This document shows positions 14,627 to 22,512 of a stretch of DNA of 29,971 nt, one piece after another (the first letter of the stretch is position 1; each line of letters opens with the position of its first letter). Below the pieces are notes generated by a model. That model ran no database searches, was not told where the DNA came from, and saw nothing but the letters and a program-made list of their open reading frames with translations. Source of the stretch: JBBEDS01 sp040881175. GTDB taxonomy: Bacteria > Patescibacteriota > Minisyncoccia > 2-02-FULL-40-12 > IGHO2-01-FULL-4-A. A program made the translations under genes and the position numbers. The DNA lies in the NCBI GenBank assembly GCA_040881175.1, contig JBBEDS010000009.1, forward strand, positions 1 through 29,971. The letters run 5' to 3'.

Positions 14627-16375
14627 TTAGTCTTTTGGTGCGGGTCTTAGACTGGCAGATATAACAAGAAAGTTAACTTCTTGGGAGACGGTTTTCTCAC
14701 GCACTTTGTCGGTTATCTTGAATACGATCTTATAGTTTCCCACCGAAAGTGGTTTGCCGGAAGGCCAGCCAACAATGAAGCTGGTCAGTCTTTGGTATTC
14801 CTTGCTGACGTCAATAAGTTTGTTGGCCTCGGTGACCTCAAACTGACTTTTCAGCACGACTGGTGGATTTTCGTCATATTTATGGCGGATATAGTAGAGT
14901 TCCGATTCAACCATGAGTTGCGGAACATCATTCTTGAACAAGGTGTTCTGACTTCGGGGGTCAACCCTGAAGCCGACTCCCTTTAGGAGCATTACTAGAA
15001 TCGGTTTCTCATCGTCATAGAATACAAGCTCGGGGTATTCCCTCCTGAAGCGCAGAAGCTCTTTAGTTAGAGAATGAATCTCTTTTGCCAAGACTCTGAT
15101 CGCCTCTTCAAAGGCATCAAGAGATACAGAAATCTCTGGGTCATTGCTGGTGAATTTGAGTAATTCAGCCTTGTCCTTCTTTCTTGGCGAAAGCGTGCTT
15201 TGCCAGGAGAGAATCTTAGAAAAAGCCTTTTTTACTTGATTTTCAGCGGTCTGATCAAAGATCAAAACACCCTTGTTTGAATCAAATACTGCCTGAGACT
15301 CATAATCAGCAAGTCTCTCATGGATCTTCTTAAGCGCTGCTGCCTGCTCGCCAATAAGCGGGCCAATATTCTTATTGAAGACGATACTGACCAGCTCCAG
15401 ATCAGGCAATACAGCTGCTGCCTTAGCCGCAGAGACCATGGCAGCGATACCAAACTGATCTGCAAAACGGAATTGGCCCGACAATAGTTGGCGCAGGTAT
15501 TCTTCCGGAGAACCGGCCATTTTGCCTTTGTAGGCGGCAATTAGCTTATAGTTCTCGTAGCCTGTACCTTGACTCATACACATGTTGGTAAGAGCCTGGT
15601 CTCTTTCTTCAGGTTTCAAGCTTTGTTTAAGTATGAATTGCTGGAGATTTGGGTTTTCTTCTACGAATACGTACTGTTCTGTCCCTTCAACGCCAGTGTG
15701 GTATTCCCATATAGCGATCTTGGGCGGCATCTGAAGGGTAAAGCGATTCATATTCGGATCAAAGCATCCCCACTGGATAGCACCACCAAGATATTGAGTT
15801 GGATCCCAGATGTCGAAAGTGAAATTCGTGTAAGGGCCAATTCTCATATTAGTAGGATCAGGATGTCCCCTGTTTTCAACGACCCAGTCGCGGTCATCGG
15901 CGAATTCTCTTGGTTGTGAAGGTGTTTTATCCCTGAAACGCGGGGCTTTTTTAGCTTCCCTCTTGATCGTATCGAATGAGTCCTCTATTGCCTGAAGAAG
16001 TCCGATAACTATCTCGTAATCTCCAGAGAGATTAGCTTCGAGATATAGGTTCTCAGCTTCTTTCAAGAGATTCTTTGACTTTTGGAAGTTGTCTTCTGGT
16101 CCGCTGACATCAAAGCCCTCGGCCCTTTTGTCTGCTAGAAGATTTTCCATCTCAAGCAATTTCTTGTTCGCCCGGTCGAGCTTTTTAGTCAGCTCTACCT
16201 TGGTTTTGATACGTTCTTTATCCTGATCGGATGCTCTGCCATCGCTCTGTCCAGTATTTGTCTTGGGAGCGGGATTCTTTCCTGGCCACGGACACCAGCT
16301 TGGCCTTAAGCGGTGACAGCCCGCATTCAGGGAAATGAATATCAGCAACACCATGGTTAGTGCGGGCCTGCCCAT
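14627..16375 (-). CDS. Large secreted or lipid-anchored protein of unknown function
   Basis: No family recognised. The 582 residues begin with a hydrophobic signal (MGRPALTMVLLIFISLNAGC). Cys20 follows LNAG; this resembles a lipobox but with Asn at -3, so lipidation is uncertain. A Lys/Glu-rich coiled coil spans about 52-140, then a globular Trp/Tyr-rich middle part (FTFDIWDPTQYLGGAIQWGC), a helical region, and a C-terminal beta domain (about 470-575) that looks Ig-like (YKIVFKITDKVREKTVSQEVNFLVI). A strong AAGGAGGAGG precedes the ATG. It heads a two-gene unit. Confidence 0.65.
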   Translation of the reverse strand: MGRPALTMVLLIFISLNAGCHRLRPSWCPWPGKNPAPKTNTGQSDGRASDQDKERIKTKVELTKKLDRANKKLLEMENLLADKRAEGFDVSGPEDNFQKSKNLLKEAENLYLEANLSGDYEIVIGLLQAIEDSFDTIKREAKKAPRFRDKTPSQPREFADDRDWVVENRGHPDPTNMRIGPYTNFTFDIWDPTQYLGGAIQWGCFDPNMNRFTLQMPPKIAIWEYHTGVEGTEQYVFVEENPNLQQFILKQSLKPEERDQALTNMCMSQGTGYENYKLIAAYKGKMAGSPEEYLRQLLSGQFRFADQFGIAAMVSAAKAAAVLPDLELVSIVFNKNIGPLIGEQAAALKKIHERLADYESQAVFDSNKGVLIFDQTAENQVKKAFSKILSWQSTLSPRKKDKAELLKFTSNDPEISVSLDAFEEAIRVLAKEIHSLTKELLRFRREYPELVFYDDEKPILVMLLKGVGFRVDPRSQNTLFKNDVPQLMVESELYYIRHKYDENPPVVLKSQFEVTEANKLIDVSKEYQRLTSFIVGWPSGKPLSVGNYKIVFKITDKVREKTVSQEVNFLVISASLRPAPKD

Positions 16376-16441
16376 ATATGCCTCCTCCTTTCGGTTAGGT
16401 ATTTAACTGTTAAAGTTCAGTTACAAGCTGATACAAGATTA

Positions 16442-16469
16442 GCAAGTGCGGACAATAAATCAAGGAGTT
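16442..16469 (-). promoter_or_regulatory. Promoter of the 16375-14115 secreted-protein unit
   Basis: On the minus strand TTGATT, a 16-base spacer and TAATCT with a TGC extension. It leaves a leader of roughly 60 bases before the gene starting at 16375. Confidence 0.45.
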
Positions 16470-16533
16470 AGTTGGTCTTAAATTTACATTTTTAGGGGCA
16501 TATAAAAGTGCACATCCTTATCCACTTCCCCTA

Positions 16534-16562
16534 TTGACTTCAACTCCGGCTGGAGCTACTCT
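16534..16562 (+). promoter_or_regulatory. Promoter of the LysM-M23 gene
   Basis: TTGACT (16534-16539), a 17-base spacer and TACTCT (16557-16562), the same -10 as tsaE. A start near 16569 leaves about 21 bases before the TTG at 16590. The rest of the 214-base gap between the divergent genes shows only a small CTCC-GGCT-GGAG hairpin inside the spacer. Confidence 0.6.
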
Positions 16563-16589
16563 TAACCATAGATTCTCGCAAGAGAGTTT

Positions 16590-17744
16590 TTGTTTTTAGA
16601 GAGTAAAAACGGGGTTTTTCGAGCTATTTCGATAATATTCTTGAAAAACTATAACCCCCATACATTATCTATTAGTACTTGGCTTAAAACCTTCTTTTCT
16701 AGAGGATTTTTCAAAAACGACAGGGTCGGCTTTTTTGTCATTATGGCTATGGCCTTCATGGTCATAATGGTTAAGGGCTCAGCCTCAGAAGGACAGAGAA
16801 GCGTATTCAGTAACCTGCTGACTAGGTATATAGATGAGACAGCAGCCTCAGTGGTGATCAACCCTTCTCAGAGCCAGTTGGCTGATATTAATAGCGTTAT
16901 AGCCCACCTGGGCAATGATAAGGTTCCGAGCCCGTCTACGCTTAGTACAATCCAGGGTAACTCCGTTGTTTCACATGGAACAATCGTCTCAGATATATTA
17001 AATGAGTTTACAGACAGGGGAACACAAGTTGCGACGTATACTGTACAAGAGGGAGATGCCCTCTCTTTTATTGCCTCAGACTATGGCGTTAGCATTGATA
17101 CTATAATTTGGGCTAATAACCTTAAGAACGCAGATTCTATAAAACCAGGTTTAGAGCTTAAGATCCCGCCTGTTAGCGGGGTTATTCATAAAGTAACCAA
17201 GGGAGATACAGTCTCTTCAATTGCTAAGAAATACGGTGTTGAGGCTAGCGAAATCATAAGTTTTAACTTGTTGCCACAGGATGCCAGTCTCCAGCTGAAT
17301 CAGGAACTGATAGTACCAGATGGCAAATTAAAGTCAGTTACGTACAGCGCTCAGGTTAATGTAGCAAGAAGCTTTGCCTATCTGCCGATTCTGGACGGAT
17401 ACTTTATGCAGCCGACTACGGGATATAACTGGGGCAGAATCCATGGCCGTAACGGCGTAGATATTGCAAATTCTTGTTACACAGATATTTATGCCGCAGC
17501 GGAAGGAAATGTGGTTACGGCAGATAGCTCTGGTTATAACGGGGGATTCGGTAAATTCATAAAGATAGTCCATCCAAATGGCACAGAAACCGTGTATGCT
17601 CACGCTAGCAGCTTGCTTGTAAGTGCGGGTGAATATGTGGGTAAAGGACAGCATATAGCTGAAATGGGTAGCACTGGAAATTCTACTGGTTGCCACTTGC
17701 ACTTCGAAGTGCACGGTGCCAGGAACCCAATGGCCAGATTCTAA
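16590..17744 (+). CDS. LysM-domain M23 peptidase (cell-wall endopeptidase family)
   Basis: M23 enzymes are zinc endopeptidases that cut peptidoglycan cross-links. The 384 residues comprise one membrane anchor (about 47-62), two LysM peptidoglycan-binding domains (from about 148 and 197: YTVQEGDALSFIASDYGV and HKVTKGDTVSSIAKKYGV) and an M23 domain from about 277 with HGRNGVDIA, YNGGFGKFIKIVHPNGTETVYAH and HLHFEV. The spaced H-GRN-GVD form is, as I recall, common in Patescibacteria. The start is uncertain: TTG at 16590 fits the promoter and a GAGAG upstream, but TTG at 16641 or ATG at 16743 remain possible. A terminator follows. Confidence 0.88.
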   Translation: MFLESKNGVFRAISIIFLKNYNPHTLSISTWLKTFFSRGFFKNDRVGFFVIMAMAFMVIMVKGSASEGQRSVFSNLLTRYIDETAASVVINPSQSQLADINSVIAHLGNDKVPSPSTLSTIQGNSVVSHGTIVSDILNEFTDRGTQVATYTVQEGDALSFIASDYGVSIDTIIWANNLKNADSIKPGLELKIPPVSGVIHKVTKGDTVSSIAKKYGVEASEIISFNLLPQDASLQLNQELIVPDGKLKSVTYSAQVNVARSFAYLPILDGYFMQPTTGYNWGRIHGRNGVDIANSCYTDIYAAAEGNVVTADSSGYNGGFGKFIKIVHPNGTETVYAHASSLLVSAGEYVGKGQHIAEMGSTGNSTGCHLHFEVHGARNPMARF

Positions 17745-17765
17745 GAAGGTATTTAATTGCAAAAG

Positions 17766-17807
17766 CCTGTTTCACGGGAAACCGTGTTTTTTGTTGCGTT
17801 AAACAGG
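17766..17807 (+). terminator. Terminator after the M23 gene, with an outer stem
   Basis: CACGG-GAAA-CCGTG (17773-17786) with a GNRA loop is followed by TTTTTT. A second, outer stem CCTGTTT (17766-17772) with AAACAGG (17801-17807) encloses the whole terminator and T tract. Confidence 0.75.
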
Positions 17808-17823
17808 GCATTTGTGCTATTTA
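17794..17823 (+). promoter_or_regulatory. Possible promoter of the gene at 17859
   Basis: TTGCGT (17794-17799), 18-base spacer, TATTTA with a TGC extension. It overlaps the outer stem of the preceding terminator. Confidence 0.4.
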
Positions 17824-17858
17824 ACTTAATTAGATCCTTACATCCTAGGAGAACCTAA

Positions 17859-18221
17859 ATGAGAGTAAAGGCAGGTTTAGAAGCAAACTTTTTGATACCC
17901 AATGACAAGTTGGACGTTAAATACCATTCCGTCATGTTGAGAGGTTCGGAAACCTTGGGAAACATAATTGAGGCCTTTCTTTCAGGACACTTTAGCGCCT
18001 ACCAGGTAGTTGCAACTAATATCAAAGGTTTTTGGCGCGGTTCCTTTGATGGAATATATACCCAGTTCAAAGTTGCTTTCGTCGGCAAGGATAGACTAAA
18101 TGACCTAGAGGGTTTCCTGGAAGCGGTGGCCATTGCCATCGGACACGAATGCATATATTTAAAGACTGGCGAAGATGTGTGGTTCGTTTATCCGGAAGAG
18201 GAAAAACAATACCAGCTGTGA
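17859..18221 (+). CDS. Unknown 120-residue soluble protein
   Basis: No family recognised. There is no signal peptide or membrane helix. The sequence looks like a compact alpha/beta domain: alternating strands (YHSVMLRG, YQVVATNIKGFW, YTQFKVAFVG), a helix (NDLEGFLEAVAIAIGHE) and a final strand pair (CIYLKTGEDVWFVYPEEE). Trp and Tyr are frequent. AGGAG lies 8 bases before the ATG. The TGA stop forms the loop of the terminator that follows. Confidence 0.7.
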   Translation: MRVKAGLEANFLIPNDKLDVKYHSVMLRGSETLGNIIEAFLSGHFSAYQVVATNIKGFWRGSFDGIYTQFKVAFVGKDRLNDLEGFLEAVAIAIGHECIYLKTGEDVWFVYPEEEKQYQL

Positions 18222-18235
18222 CAGCTGGTATTTTA
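18208..18235. terminator. Bidirectional terminator whose loop is the stop codon
   Basis: AATACCAGCTG (18208-18218) and CAGCTGGTATT (18222-18232) pair perfectly over 11 bp. The 3-base loop is the TGA stop of the upstream plus-strand gene. TTT follows on the plus strand; on the minus strand GTTTTT follows, serving the DksA gene. Confidence 0.85.
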
Positions 18236-18274
18236 ATTTAGTATTTAATTGTTTCCTGTGAAACAGGGGAGTGG

Positions 18275-18649
18275 CTAGACTAATCTCGCTTTCTTTGCGC
18301 AATCTACGCAGAACTTAGCTACCGGTATGACTTCAAGACGTTTTTTGTCTATAGGTGCCATGCAGGTTTCGCAGTCGCCGTATTTGTCTCCTTCAAGCTT
18401 TTTTAGGGTCTCATTTATATCCTTCAGTCTTAATTCAAGGCTTTGCTCAACCGCTCTTTCTTCTTCATAATCGGTAATGCTGTGAGCTTTTTCATCCAGG
18501 GTATCTGACTGATCAGGCTTGTGAAAATGTGCTTGATAATCACCCTCGATATCGGGGTTTTTTGTTGCTATACGTCCAAGCTCCGTTTCCAATACTTCTT
18601 TTTCTTTTAGCAGAGACTCTTTTAATTTTTGTAGTTCTTTAGGGTTCAT
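18275..18649 (-). CDS. DksA/TraR family zinc-finger regulator
   Basis: Proteins of this family enter the RNA polymerase secondary channel and tune promoter activity, in E. coli together with ppGpp. The 124 residues contain a coiled-coil hairpin (about 4-30 and 60-88), an acidic tip SDTLDEK (E. coli DksA has DxxDxA) and a four-cysteine zinc finger, C93-E-T-C96 and C114-V-D-C117, spaced as in the family. It has no Shine-Dalgarno. Its promoter (TTGCTG, 17, TAATAT) leaves a leader of about 14 bases. A presumed small RNA gene lies just upstream on the same strand. Confidence 0.9.
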   Translation of the reverse strand: MNPKELQKLKESLLKEKEVLETELGRIATKNPDIEGDYQAHFHKPDQSDTLDEKAHSITDYEEERAVEQSLELRLKDINETLKKLEGDKYGDCETCMAPIDKKRLEVIPVAKFCVDCAKKARLV

Positions 18650-18669
18650 GTATGACTATTTAAATTAGA

Positions 18670-18698
18670 ATATTAGCATAAAGGGGTTTGCTCAGCAA
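18670..18698 (-). promoter_or_regulatory. Promoter of the DksA gene
   Basis: On the minus strand TTGCTG (18698-18693), 17-base spacer, TAATAT (18675-18670), 20 bases before the ATG. Its presence shows that the DksA gene does not depend on the promoter at 18842-18869. Confidence 0.65.
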
Positions 18699-18713
18699 TG
18701 ATTTAGGTAATAC

Positions 18714-18835
18714 AAAAGGGCATTGATAAGCTCGTGTACGAATGTTGCTTGAGAGCTCAATGCCCTATGTTGCCCGAAGGCGTGAAAATGACTTGCCAGT
18801 CAGTCCATTACGACGGAACTACCAGCGAAGGAACT
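18714..18835 (-). ncRNA. Candidate structured small RNA, about 120 nt
   Basis: Between the terminator of the Pro-rich protein gene and the DksA promoter lies a complete minus-strand unit. It has a strong promoter (18842-18869), then hairpins TGACT-GGCA-AGTCA (about 18787-18800) and GCC-TTCG-GGC (a UUCG tetraloop closed by C-G, about 18772-18781), and a final stem GGGCATTG/CAATGCCC (18765-18758 with 18725-18718, lengthened by GAGC/GCTC) followed by TTTT (18717-18714). No open frame of useful length is present. It does not show the landmarks of 6S, SRP, RNase P or tmRNA. The identity is unknown. Confidence 0.5.
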
Positions 18836-18841
18836 AATCTA

Positions 18842-18869
18842 ATTATATACCCCTGATGAATGATGACAA
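18842..18869 (-). promoter_or_regulatory. Promoter of the candidate small RNA
   Basis: On the minus strand TTGTCA (18869-18864), 16-base spacer, perfect TATAAT (18847-18842). The -35 is part of a TTGTCATC motif that recurs upstream. Confidence 0.65.
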
Positions 18870-18909
18870 GGCAAATTTGTGGATAACCGGATGATGACAA
18901 TGATGACAA
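18862..18909 (-). repeat. Three TTGTCATC repeats and a consensus DnaA box
   Basis: On the minus strand TTGTCATC occurs at 18869-18862, 18900-18893 and 18909-18902. TTATCCACA, the consensus DnaA box, lies between them at 18886-18878. A related GTGTCATC is part of the terminator stem next door. The set lies directly upstream of the small-RNA promoter, where activator or repressor sites would be. Confidence 0.4.
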
Positions 18910-18939
18910 AAAAAGATGACACGATTGTGTCATCTTTTT
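18908..18939 (-). terminator. Terminator of the rpsO-pnp unit
   Basis: AAAAAGATGACAC (18910-18922) and GTGTCATCTTTTT (18927-18939) pair perfectly over 13 bp with a 4-base loop. It follows the stop at 18966 by 26 bases on the minus strand. Confidence 0.85.
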
Positions 18940-18965
18940 GGCACGGATGAGTTAACCCGTATTTA

Positions 18966-20318
18966 CTAGCGTATTCTGTCTATAATCGAGTACATGTGCT
19001 CTCTGGAGTTGGTTACTACCAGATAGTTCTCTCCGTTAATAGCTGAGACTATAGCATAGTCGATAGTCAGGTCCGGAGTAGGGAAGTTCTGGTATCTTAT
19101 AGCTGCGCCTTCCCGAGAATTGTCTAAGAAGTCTACAGATGCGGCATCAGCAGGATCTAACAAAAGTAGATCGGCTAGATCTTCTGACATGGTAGACTCC
19201 CAGGCAGTCATTGCAGATGTTGCTCCTAGGTCATCAGTTAGCTTTACCACTATGCCGTAGCCGTTATTGCCATCCAGTTTAGGGTAGGCAGTCATATATA
19301 GCTCGTTGTCATCAACGGAAGTTAACAATTCTGCAGGGGTCTGTATCAATAGACCTGCCATAAACTCGCTAAATGAGTATCTGGAGCTAGCCTCAGGATT
19401 GAACACGGCATAAAGCGCTGGTTCCGCTGATAATCTCAGGGCTTCGCTATCGATCTCTTGGCCGAATCTAGAGGTGAAGTTAGCACCAAGGGATAGGCTG
19501 GCCGAGCTTACTGTAGAGAAGTAATTCTCTACAGTAATAGGTGTCGGAGTAGGAGTTTGAGTCCTAATAGGTGTCGGAGTGAATACTACATCGGGTACTC
19601 CCGGCGTACGTAATAAGAAGAACCAGGCTAAACCGGCTATTACTATGAGTCCGACTATGATGAGTAATAGATTTCTTGAAATTGGAAGTTTGCTTAGAAT
19701 CCCGTCTCCTTGGCTGGGAGCCTCTATGCCTCCAGATTTCTCTATTGATCCTGTGGATGCTCCTGGTGGAGTGGGGACTTTTAGTATTGATGGGGGAGTT
19801 GGCTTTAATCCCGGCAGTCCTTTTGATCTTTCCATTCTGCCTAACTCTACCTGTGATGATGGCCTAGGAGGCATAGTTACTTTGGGACCGGCTGGAGCTT
19901 CGGGTCCAGGCTTCACATCTTTCTCTGACTCTCGCTCGAGCTTTACGCCTGTTGGCGCTTGTCCTTTCTTAACCGCAGCTATATCATCCTGCATGGTCCT
20001 TATTGAAGACTTAAACATAGGACCTGGTCCTGAGGGCGATTGGGGTGGTTGCATTGGTTTTGGGGGCGCTGGTGGCTGTTGAGGGGCCTTTGGCGGCTCT
20101 GGCCTTGGTGGCTGAGGAGGTGTAACTCTTAAATCTGGCTCTGGGGACGGCTGGTTTGGTATTGGCGGCATCAATGGTCGCGAAGAGCCTCCGGTCGATG
20201 TCGACGGAGGAACGGGTCGTGGCGGAGAGACCGGATCTTTTGTTGGTAAATTCGACGGAACTCTAATCTGAGGACTTAACGGACTCGATGAGTCTGACGG
20301 TTTGGTTGGGTCAGCCAT
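18966..20318 (-). CDS. Pro-rich single-span membrane protein, Patescibacteria type
   Basis: The 450 residues have a Pro-rich disordered N-terminus (about 1-100), a short conserved-looking motif SSIRTMQDDIAAVKKGQAPTG (105-124 region) that I recall from Patescibacteria proteins of the same layout, another disordered part, one membrane helix (about 216-236) and an outward C-terminal domain after a Thr-Pro repeat linker (TPTPIRTQTPTPTPI). The C-terminal 180 residues are an unknown mixed fold (YSFSEFMAGLLIQTPAELL, NYLVVTNSREHMYSIIDRI). There is no signal peptide; the N-terminus is probably cytoplasmic. It follows pnp by 79 bases and ends at a perfect terminator. No Shine-Dalgarno. Confidence 0.75.
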   Translation of the reverse strand: MADPTKPSDSSSPLSPQIRVPSNLPTKDPVSPPRPVPPSTSTGGSSRPLMPPIPNQPSPEPDLRVTPPQPPRPEPPKAPQQPPAPPKPMQPPQSPSGPGPMFKSSIRTMQDDIAAVKKGQAPTGVKLERESEKDVKPGPEAPAGPKVTMPPRPSSQVELGRMERSKGLPGLKPTPPSILKVPTPPGASTGSIEKSGGIEAPSQGDGILSKLPISRNLLLIIVGLIVIAGLAWFFLLRTPGVPDVVFTPTPIRTQTPTPTPITVENYFSTVSSASLSLGANFTSRFGQEIDSEALRLSAEPALYAVFNPEASSRYSFSEFMAGLLIQTPAELLTSVDDNELYMTAYPKLDGNNGYGIVVKLTDDLGATSAMTAWESTMSEDLADLLLLDPADAASVDFLDNSREGAAIRYQNFPTPDLTIDYAIVSAINGENYLVVTNSREHMYSIIDRIR

Positions 20319-20330
20319 TGGGCTTCAGGT

Positions 20331-20402
20331 ACTAGGTTGAAGTCTTTAGTTTTTGGCAGTTAATCTTATCCAAAACCTAATAGCTGAAACCTAACACCTA
20401 GT
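20331..20402 (-). other. Nested inverted repeats between pnp and the Pro-rich gene
   Basis: ACTAGGT (20331-20337) pairs with ACCTAGT (20396-20402), and inside it TTTTGG (20351-20356) pairs with CCAAAA (20370-20375). There is no T tract, so this looks like an intercistronic processing or stabilising structure rather than a terminator. The pnp stop lies in one arm. Confidence 0.4.
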
Positions 20403-22494
20403 TTTTCATTGTCAGATTAATTCTACCATAGCTATCTATATTTTTCACACGAACATGTACACTTTGTCCAACTTTGAGTACGTCTGAAGGGCGGTTTACG
20501 CGTTCATTTGAGATCTCTGAGACGTGGACAAGCCCTTCACGGCCAGGCATGTATTCAATCATGGCTCCAAAATCGAGCAGTCTTGTGACCTTGCCGTCAT
20601 ATTCGTCTCCGGGCTGAGCGATGTATGTGATCTCATTGATCCAGTCGATAGCCTTTTTCATGCCTTCGGCATCATCCGAGGTGATGAATACAGATCCATC
20701 CTGTTCAATGTCTATCTCTACTCCCGTCTTCTCTATGATTTCATTAATCATTTTTCCCTGAGGGCCGATTACTGTGCGGATCTGCTCCGGATCTATCTTT
20801 ATGGTCTGAACTCTTGGTGCGAATTTGGATAATTCCTTTCTCGGTTCAGGCAGGGTTTTTAGTATTTTTTCTAATATTTCCAGTCTTGCTTTCTTGGCCT
20901 GTTCTAATGCCTCTTCCAGTATCTTTTCGTTGACTCCATCAATCTTCACATCCATTTGCATGGCGGTGATGCCGTCTTTCGTGCCGGCGACCTTAAGGTC
21001 CATGTCTCCATGGTGGTCTTCCGGACCCTGAATGTCTGTCAGTATCTTGTATTTCTCGCCCTTCTCATCAAACATTAAGCCCATTGCGATGCCGGCAGCT
21101 GGTGATTTGATTGGTACGCCACCGTCCATTAGGGCAAGGGTTGATCCGCAAACAGAGGCCATTGAAGACGAACCATTTGAAGACAAAATCTCTGAAACTA
21201 ATCTGATTGTATAGGGGAAGTCTTCTTTGGCAGGAATCAAAGGTTGTAGCGCTCTTTCTGCTAATGCGCCGTGTCCGATATCTCTTCTTGAACCACCTCC
21301 TACGCGTCCGGTTTCACCTACGCTGAAAGGAGGAAAGACGTAGTGATGCATGAACCTCTTCTTCGTTAATTCGAGCTCCATGGTTTCTATCCATTGTTCC
21401 ATGCCTGGTGCGGCGAGAGTGAGAACTGATAATGCCTGAGTAGTGCCGCGATCAAACAATCCCGTACCGTGAGAGTGGGGAAGTACACCAGCCTCGGTGG
21501 TGATCTGTCTGAGCTCGTCAATCTTTCTACCATCCACCCTTTTCTCTGCTTCCAGTACATTTTTATGTACGATCCTGTCGATCTCTTCTTCGAAAACAGC
21601 TAAAGCATTATCTATCTTCTGGCTCAATTCTGGGTGATCAGCGAATTGAGTCTCAATATATTTTCTTAATTCATCGCTTGTCCTGTGCAATCCTTCGACG
21701 TAGGCAATCTTGTCAGGGGTGTATAGAACATCTTCCAATTTGGGATCAACAAAGTCTTGGACTAGTTTGACGAAGGCCTCATCGCGTACCGGCTCAAGTA
21801 TCTCTTTCTTCTTTTTCTCTAAATCTTTGGCGATCTTGTTCTGCAATTTATTGAATTTTTGTAATTCCTTAAAGCCTTCTGCCATTGCTTGGACTACTTC
21901 TTTCTCCGGTACGATGTTAGCTCCGGCTTCAATCATGTTTATCTTATCCTCAGTACCAGCTACGACGATATCAAAGTCCGTGTTCTTTCTCTCTTCGTAG
22001 GTCGGGTTAAATACAAGCTTGCCGTCAATCCTGCCTACTCTCATCGCGGCTACTGGACCATTGAATGGAATATCGGAGATCATCAAAGCCAAAGAGGCGC
22101 CAAAAAGAGATGGGATGTCGGGGTCATTTATGCCGTCAAAAGACAGTACCGTGACGACTACTTGTACGTCATTCCTGATTGAATGATTAAATCGGGGCCT
22201 CAGAGATCTATCTATTAGACGGGCGGTCAGAATAGCCTCTTCAGAAGGTCTGGTCTCTCTCTTGATCCATTTAGAACCCTTAATTTTACCTGCTGCATAA
22301 TACTTTTCTTCGTAATCAACTGAGAGCGGAAAGTAGCTGACGCTCTTAGGGTGGCTGGACATAGTCGCGGTAACCAATACGGTGGTCTCACCGTATTGAA
22401 CGCGACAAGAGCCGTTCGCCTGTCCGGCTAAACGGCCAATTTCAACGGATAGAGTTTTTCCAGCTAACTCTTCCTGGTAGTTCTTTACTGCCAT
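20398..22494 (-). CDS. pnp: Polynucleotide phosphorylase
   Basis: PNPase degrades RNA 3' to 5' with phosphate. The 698 residues show the first RNase PH domain (RVQYGETTVLVTATMS), the helical linker, the second catalytic RNase PH domain (GTGLFDRGTTQALSVLTL, SEILSSNGSSSMASVCGSTLALMDGGVPI), a KH domain with VIGPQGKMINEI (about 575-586) and an S1 domain (about 630-696) ending YGRINLTMKN with no tail. It lies in the classic rpsO-pnp arrangement, with an NYN gene inserted. The 119-base gap before the ATG can fold into a long hairpin, as in operons where pnp controls itself. No Shine-Dalgarno. Confidence 0.97.
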   Translation of the reverse strand: MAVKNYQEELAGKTLSVEIGRLAGQANGSCRVQYGETTVLVTATMSSHPKSVSYFPLSVDYEEKYYAAGKIKGSKWIKRETRPSEEAILTARLIDRSLRPRFNHSIRNDVQVVVTVLSFDGINDPDIPSLFGASLALMISDIPFNGPVAAMRVGRIDGKLVFNPTYEERKNTDFDIVVAGTEDKINMIEAGANIVPEKEVVQAMAEGFKELQKFNKLQNKIAKDLEKKKKEILEPVRDEAFVKLVQDFVDPKLEDVLYTPDKIAYVEGLHRTSDELRKYIETQFADHPELSQKIDNALAVFEEEIDRIVHKNVLEAEKRVDGRKIDELRQITTEAGVLPHSHGTGLFDRGTTQALSVLTLAAPGMEQWIETMELELTKKRFMHHYVFPPFSVGETGRVGGGSRRDIGHGALAERALQPLIPAKEDFPYTIRLVSEILSSNGSSSMASVCGSTLALMDGGVPIKSPAAGIAMGLMFDEKGEKYKILTDIQGPEDHHGDMDLKVAGTKDGITAMQMDVKIDGVNEKILEEALEQAKKARLEILEKILKTLPEPRKELSKFAPRVQTIKIDPEQIRTVIGPQGKMINEIIEKTGVEIDIEQDGSVFITSDDAEGMKKAIDWINEITYIAQPGDEYDGKVTRLLDFGAMIEYMPGREGLVHVSEISNERVNRPSDVLKVGQSVHVRVKNIDSYGRINLTMKN

Positions 22495-22512
22495 TTCAAA
22501 CTACAAACAAAT

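Noticed and set aside
14627..16375. Confident lipoprotein assignment
   Set aside because: The residue at -3 of the putative lipobox is Asn, which is atypical, so only a signal sequence is claimed.
17427..17744. M23 domain thought to be inactive because of the spaced H-GRN-GVD site
   Set aside because: This spaced form is, as I recall, common in Patescibacteria M23 proteins, and the HLHFE and YAH motifs are intact.
18219..18221. TGA recoded as glycine, as in some Patescibacteria
   Set aside because: TGA is used as a normal stop here and at the end of the glycine-zipper gene, and no long gene needs TGA read through.
18714..18835. Identity of the small RNA as 6S, SRP, RNase P or tmRNA
   Set aside because: Ends are not complementary as in 6S, the SRP GGAA loop motif is missing, and the length is too short for RNase P or tmRNA.
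18878..18886. Replication origin suggested by a consensus DnaA box
   Set aside because: Only one box is present; dnaA, dnaN and an AT-rich unwinding region are absent nearby.
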